The notes beneath the pieces are model-generated. The model saw only the letters and a list, made by a program, of their open reading frames with translations. It was not told the origin of the DNA and searched no databases. Position numbers and translations under genes: made by a program. From the NCBI GenBank assembly GCA_038380795.1, contig CM076266.1, positions 33,988,145 through 34,052,144 of the forward strand: a stretch of DNA of 64,000 nt, written 5' to 3'. Source of the DNA: Pyrocephalus nanus. Taxonomy: Eukaryota > Chordata > Aves > Passeriformes > Tyrannidae. Numbering within the stretch: position 1 is the first letter of the stretch; every line of letters begins with the position of its first letter. This document shows, piece after piece, positions 61,799-64,000 of the stretch.

Positions 61799-62185
61799 CT
61801 AAGCTGAATATTCTTTTTCTGCTGCTTCTTTTCTATCTATGGTGCTGATACAATATCTAAAGTTATGAATATAATAAGACTGTTCATCTTTATAGGAGAA
61901 TCCTTCTTTGTGTGATGAAGAGCTTCTGTGATGAATAGTTCTGTGTAATGAATCAACTTTGGAGAAGGGGGATTGTATCTCACAGTATGGAAGTGGTTGG
62001 TGCTGTTGGAGTAATTGGAGGCATGGTGGGACAGGACTTTTCTGCAGCCAAATGTAAATAGTCAGTTCCGGATGAGAAACTGGCAGGATGAAATTAGTTC
62101 TCCAGGAATAAAGATGTCTTTGCAGTGTTTTAAGGGGAAACTTATGTGAGTGATTACCGACATTAAGTTGGGACAAACAAATCAA
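61799..62185 (-). other. Longest open frame outside CR1 (128 codons), probably non-coding
   Basis: The frame begins at a TTG, not an ATG, and ends in TAG at 61799-61801. A pyrimidine-rich stretch ending in CACTAAG just upstream on the minus strand could serve as a splice acceptor, which would make this a terminal exon. The translation is rich in Ser, Gln and His, with no membrane segment or domain I recognise. At this AT content a few open frames of this length are expected by chance in 64 kb, so length alone is not evidence. Confidence 0.12.
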
Positions 62186-62603
62186 CTTAGTGGAAATGAT
62201 GTAAAAGTAGATTGAGGAACAAATGTGAATTTGAGTGTGGAAATAAACATGAGAAACTAATGGGCTTCAGTCGGTTGCATGGCTAAGGACATTAAATTTG
62301 TTAAAAATGTGGACTGAATGTTGCGGACAAGTTTAATGCTGAGCTACTCATAAAGAAGAAATCAGAATCAAATTGAGTATCTGCAGGGAGACAGCCCATG
62401 AGTCTGTCAAGAAAATGAGTTTGGACTTCATGAGTTTCCTAAAGCTCAGCGTTATGATGCGCTGTTTGGCATAATCCTGATGATGTGTGGTTCAAAGATC
62501 TCAATGTCCCACAATTCGCAGTTACTGTTATTAAAATGGACACCAAACCTGTTACCAATATAAAATCTAAACTAGCAAAGTGGATTTCCTAGAGCTGCAT
62601 TTC
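62186..62603. other. AT-rich unique non-coding sequence
   Basis: Nothing recognisable is seen. Confidence 0.5.
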
Positions 62604-62674
62604 TTTATATATATGTGTGTGTGTGTATATATATATATATATACACAAACATATATATATATATGCACACATAC
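62604..62674. repeat. Compound TA/TG/TA/CA microsatellite, palindromic
   Basis: A short TA run, a (TG) run (62614-62626), a long (TA) run to about 62643, CACA, then a second TA run and a CA-type end. The centre reads as TGTGTA...TACACA, a self-complementary array that could form a cruciform. Confidence 0.9.
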
Positions 62675-63388
62675 AATTTTATTTTATCTTCTTTTTTTCC
62701 TTCGTCTTCACTGACGAACTGTTCGTAGAGTTGGTTCTTGTTCCTCATGGTGAAAGAGAAAGCCCTTGAGGACGTGCTCAGAAACGTGACTGGTTTTGGA
62801 GGTAGGTAACATTTATAAAGTGGCTTCCTCTGGGTCCTCTGCTTCTTTCACTACTCCTGCAAGTCTGTGTAGCCCAAAAGTTCATGTTTGAAGGATCAAC
62901 TCTGCAAAGTTAGCATGAAAGGAAAGCTCAGGGTTGGAATAGCTTGGATTCATGTTGTTTTTATGTCAGAATTTACCATGTTTGATTGTATATTTTGTCA
63001 AGGTTGCTGCTTTTTATCTCTGTGGTGAGCAAAAGGCTCCTGCAGGCAGAAATGAAAGGATCTTGGGTCATCATTTGCCAGCTAATCCCCTTGCTGACAA
63101 AATGCTCTCTCAGGAGAAGAAAATCTGTTGGTATGTTCACAGCTGTGACAAAATACTGTGCCACTGTGAAACTTACTCATATCTTGGGTGTTGGCTGCTC
63201 TCTTGCCTTTCATACTTTGTCACTGAAGCACTTGTGATTCTAGTAGTCTTGCCCCCAGAGGAGATCCACCCACCTTCTGACATCTCTCTTGCGATTGAAG
63301 TGGCAACCGCAGAGGAAGAATAGTGGCTGCTTCGTTTCCCACCATAAGACGTGTTAATAGGTGATTGTGATACTAGCAGTGATAAGTG
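62675..63388. other. Slightly GC- and CpG-richer unique sequence
   Basis: A 6-base hairpin, TTCGTC (62701-62706) and GACGAA (62713-62718), is visible. A plus-strand frame of 123 codons (62952-63323) and minus frame 63173-63541 have no known similarity. Nothing is supported as a gene. Confidence 0.45.
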
Positions 63389-63530
63389 GCTGTAATCAGG
63401 CACCCACCAGGTGGCAATCACATGACATTCAGGTGTCCAGCACATGGCAGTCACGTGGCAAACATGCGTCAGGTGTGCACCTGGCACACACCATTCACGC
63501 GTCCATCGTGCAGCAATCACGATCCCAACA
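63389..63530 (+). repeat. Degenerate tandem-like block of GGCAATCAC / CAGGTG words
   Basis: Variants of GCAATCAC recur at about 63413, 63447 (GGCAGTCAC), 63491 (CATTCACG) and 63513. CAGGTGT recurs at 63430 and 63470. The block holds at least six CpG, which is unusual for the window. It looks like a decayed minisatellite with unit length that is not constant (about 20-40 bases). Confidence 0.5.
63404..63417 (+). promoter_or_regulatory. CTCF-like motif
   Basis: CCACCAGGTGGCAA matches the CTCF core consensus CCASYAGRKGGCRS at 13 of 14 positions, failing only at the last. CTCF binds such sites as a chromatin-loop anchor or insulator. It sits at the start of an E-box cluster in a CpG-richer patch. 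Binding is inferred from the motif only. Confidence 0.4.
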
Positions 63531-64000
63531 CTTTTGTACAAAACAAAACTTGAAATTTAGTGACTCAGTGCTGCTTGGGCCAGAAGACTCAGAGGCTGCT
63601 GCTCTTCTTTCTCATTAAGATTTAAGTTCGTGAAAGGAAATTTGAAAAACCGTTGTCACTTAATTTGTGCCAAAAATGTTGATTTTTGGCCAAGTTCTTT
63701 GAGAGAAAATTTCTGGTGTTTTTGACCCCAAATGACTTGCTTACATGACCCTATTGATACCTCTTTCAAAAGCCTTGGCTGTACAGTGTATCTGTATACA
63801 CAGCGTATCTGTATATCTATATGAATATATGTATGATTTGATCTATATAAAAGTGCATGCAATAACTAAAACTTTCCTATCCTTGAAGTTATTTATCCCA
63901 CACCAGAGTTAAAGTTAGTTGGCAGGACAGAAAGTGTGCTTTGTGGCAGATGATATTTCATGAAAAGTTCTTGCAGACTCCCAAGTGGTTGGTGGCCATT
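63531..64000. other. AT-rich unique non-coding sequence to window end
   Basis: A GTATCTGTATA word is repeated at 63788-63798 and 63805-63815 in a TA-rich section. No gene is recognised. Confidence 0.5.

Noticed and set aside
62952..63323. 123-codon plus-strand open frame near the right end
   Set aside because: No recognisable domain and no splice or promoter context. An overlapping minus-strand frame of similar length suggests a composition effect in a GC-richer patch.
1..64000. Bacterial, phage or CRISPR content
   Set aside because: No dense open frames, no ribosome-binding-site-led genes, no regular repeat-spacer array; the repeats are avian retrotransposons.

Overview
This window looks like vertebrate nuclear DNA, and most likely a bird. 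It is AT-rich, full of stop codons in all frames, and carries many long T and A tracts. Its recognisable repeats are almost all CR1 (chicken repeat 1) LINE fragments, the dominant LINE of birds and other reptiles. One element at about 34.70-34.85 kb is a tRNA-Ile-derived SINE with a CR1-like 3' tail. From memory this matches the TguSINE1-type SINEs of passerine birds, so a songbird is the best single guess (inference). One avian-type retroviral LTR fragment lies near 48.4-48.8 kb.

I find no protein-coding gene, rRNA, functional tRNA or CRISPR array that I can support. Open frames are short (128 codons or fewer), and the ones I recognise are the decayed reverse-transcriptase region of a CR1 element. 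At this AT content and length a few open frames of 110-130 codons are expected by chance. The window is therefore either intergenic (a gene desert) or inside a very large intron. The sequence alone does not decide which.

Layout: 0-18 kb is mostly unique AT-rich DNA with a minus-strand CR1 tail (2.4 kb), a G/T-rich tract with a near-canonical G-quadruplex pattern (3.06 kb), two GC-richer patches of unknown origin (3.6-3.96 and 16.25-16.64 kb) and a run of 15 C (13.88 kb). The main repeat is a 5'-truncated CR1 of about 1.5 kb at 18.3-19.8 kb, followed by a second CR1 tail at 20.5 kb. The 20.6-34 kb stretch is unique sequence with homopolymer tracts and two possible regulatory clusters (homeodomain-type sites at 30.9 kb, an RFX X-box at 32.1 kb). 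At 34.1-35.8 kb come a possible conserved non-coding element, the tRNA-Ile SINE and a CR1 tail. An old CR1 fragment running into an A/C-rich tract is at 42.9-43.4 kb, the LTR at 48.4-48.8 kb, a CR1 tail at 51.0-51.3 kb and an internally deleted CR1 at 52.1 kb. The right end has a palindromic TG/TA/CA microsatellite (62.6 kb) and a CpG-richer patch with a strong CTCF-like motif inside a dense E-box cluster (63.4 kb).

No undescribed system was found. The best leads are the candidate regulatory clusters and the SINE, all of which need alignment to other bird genomes.
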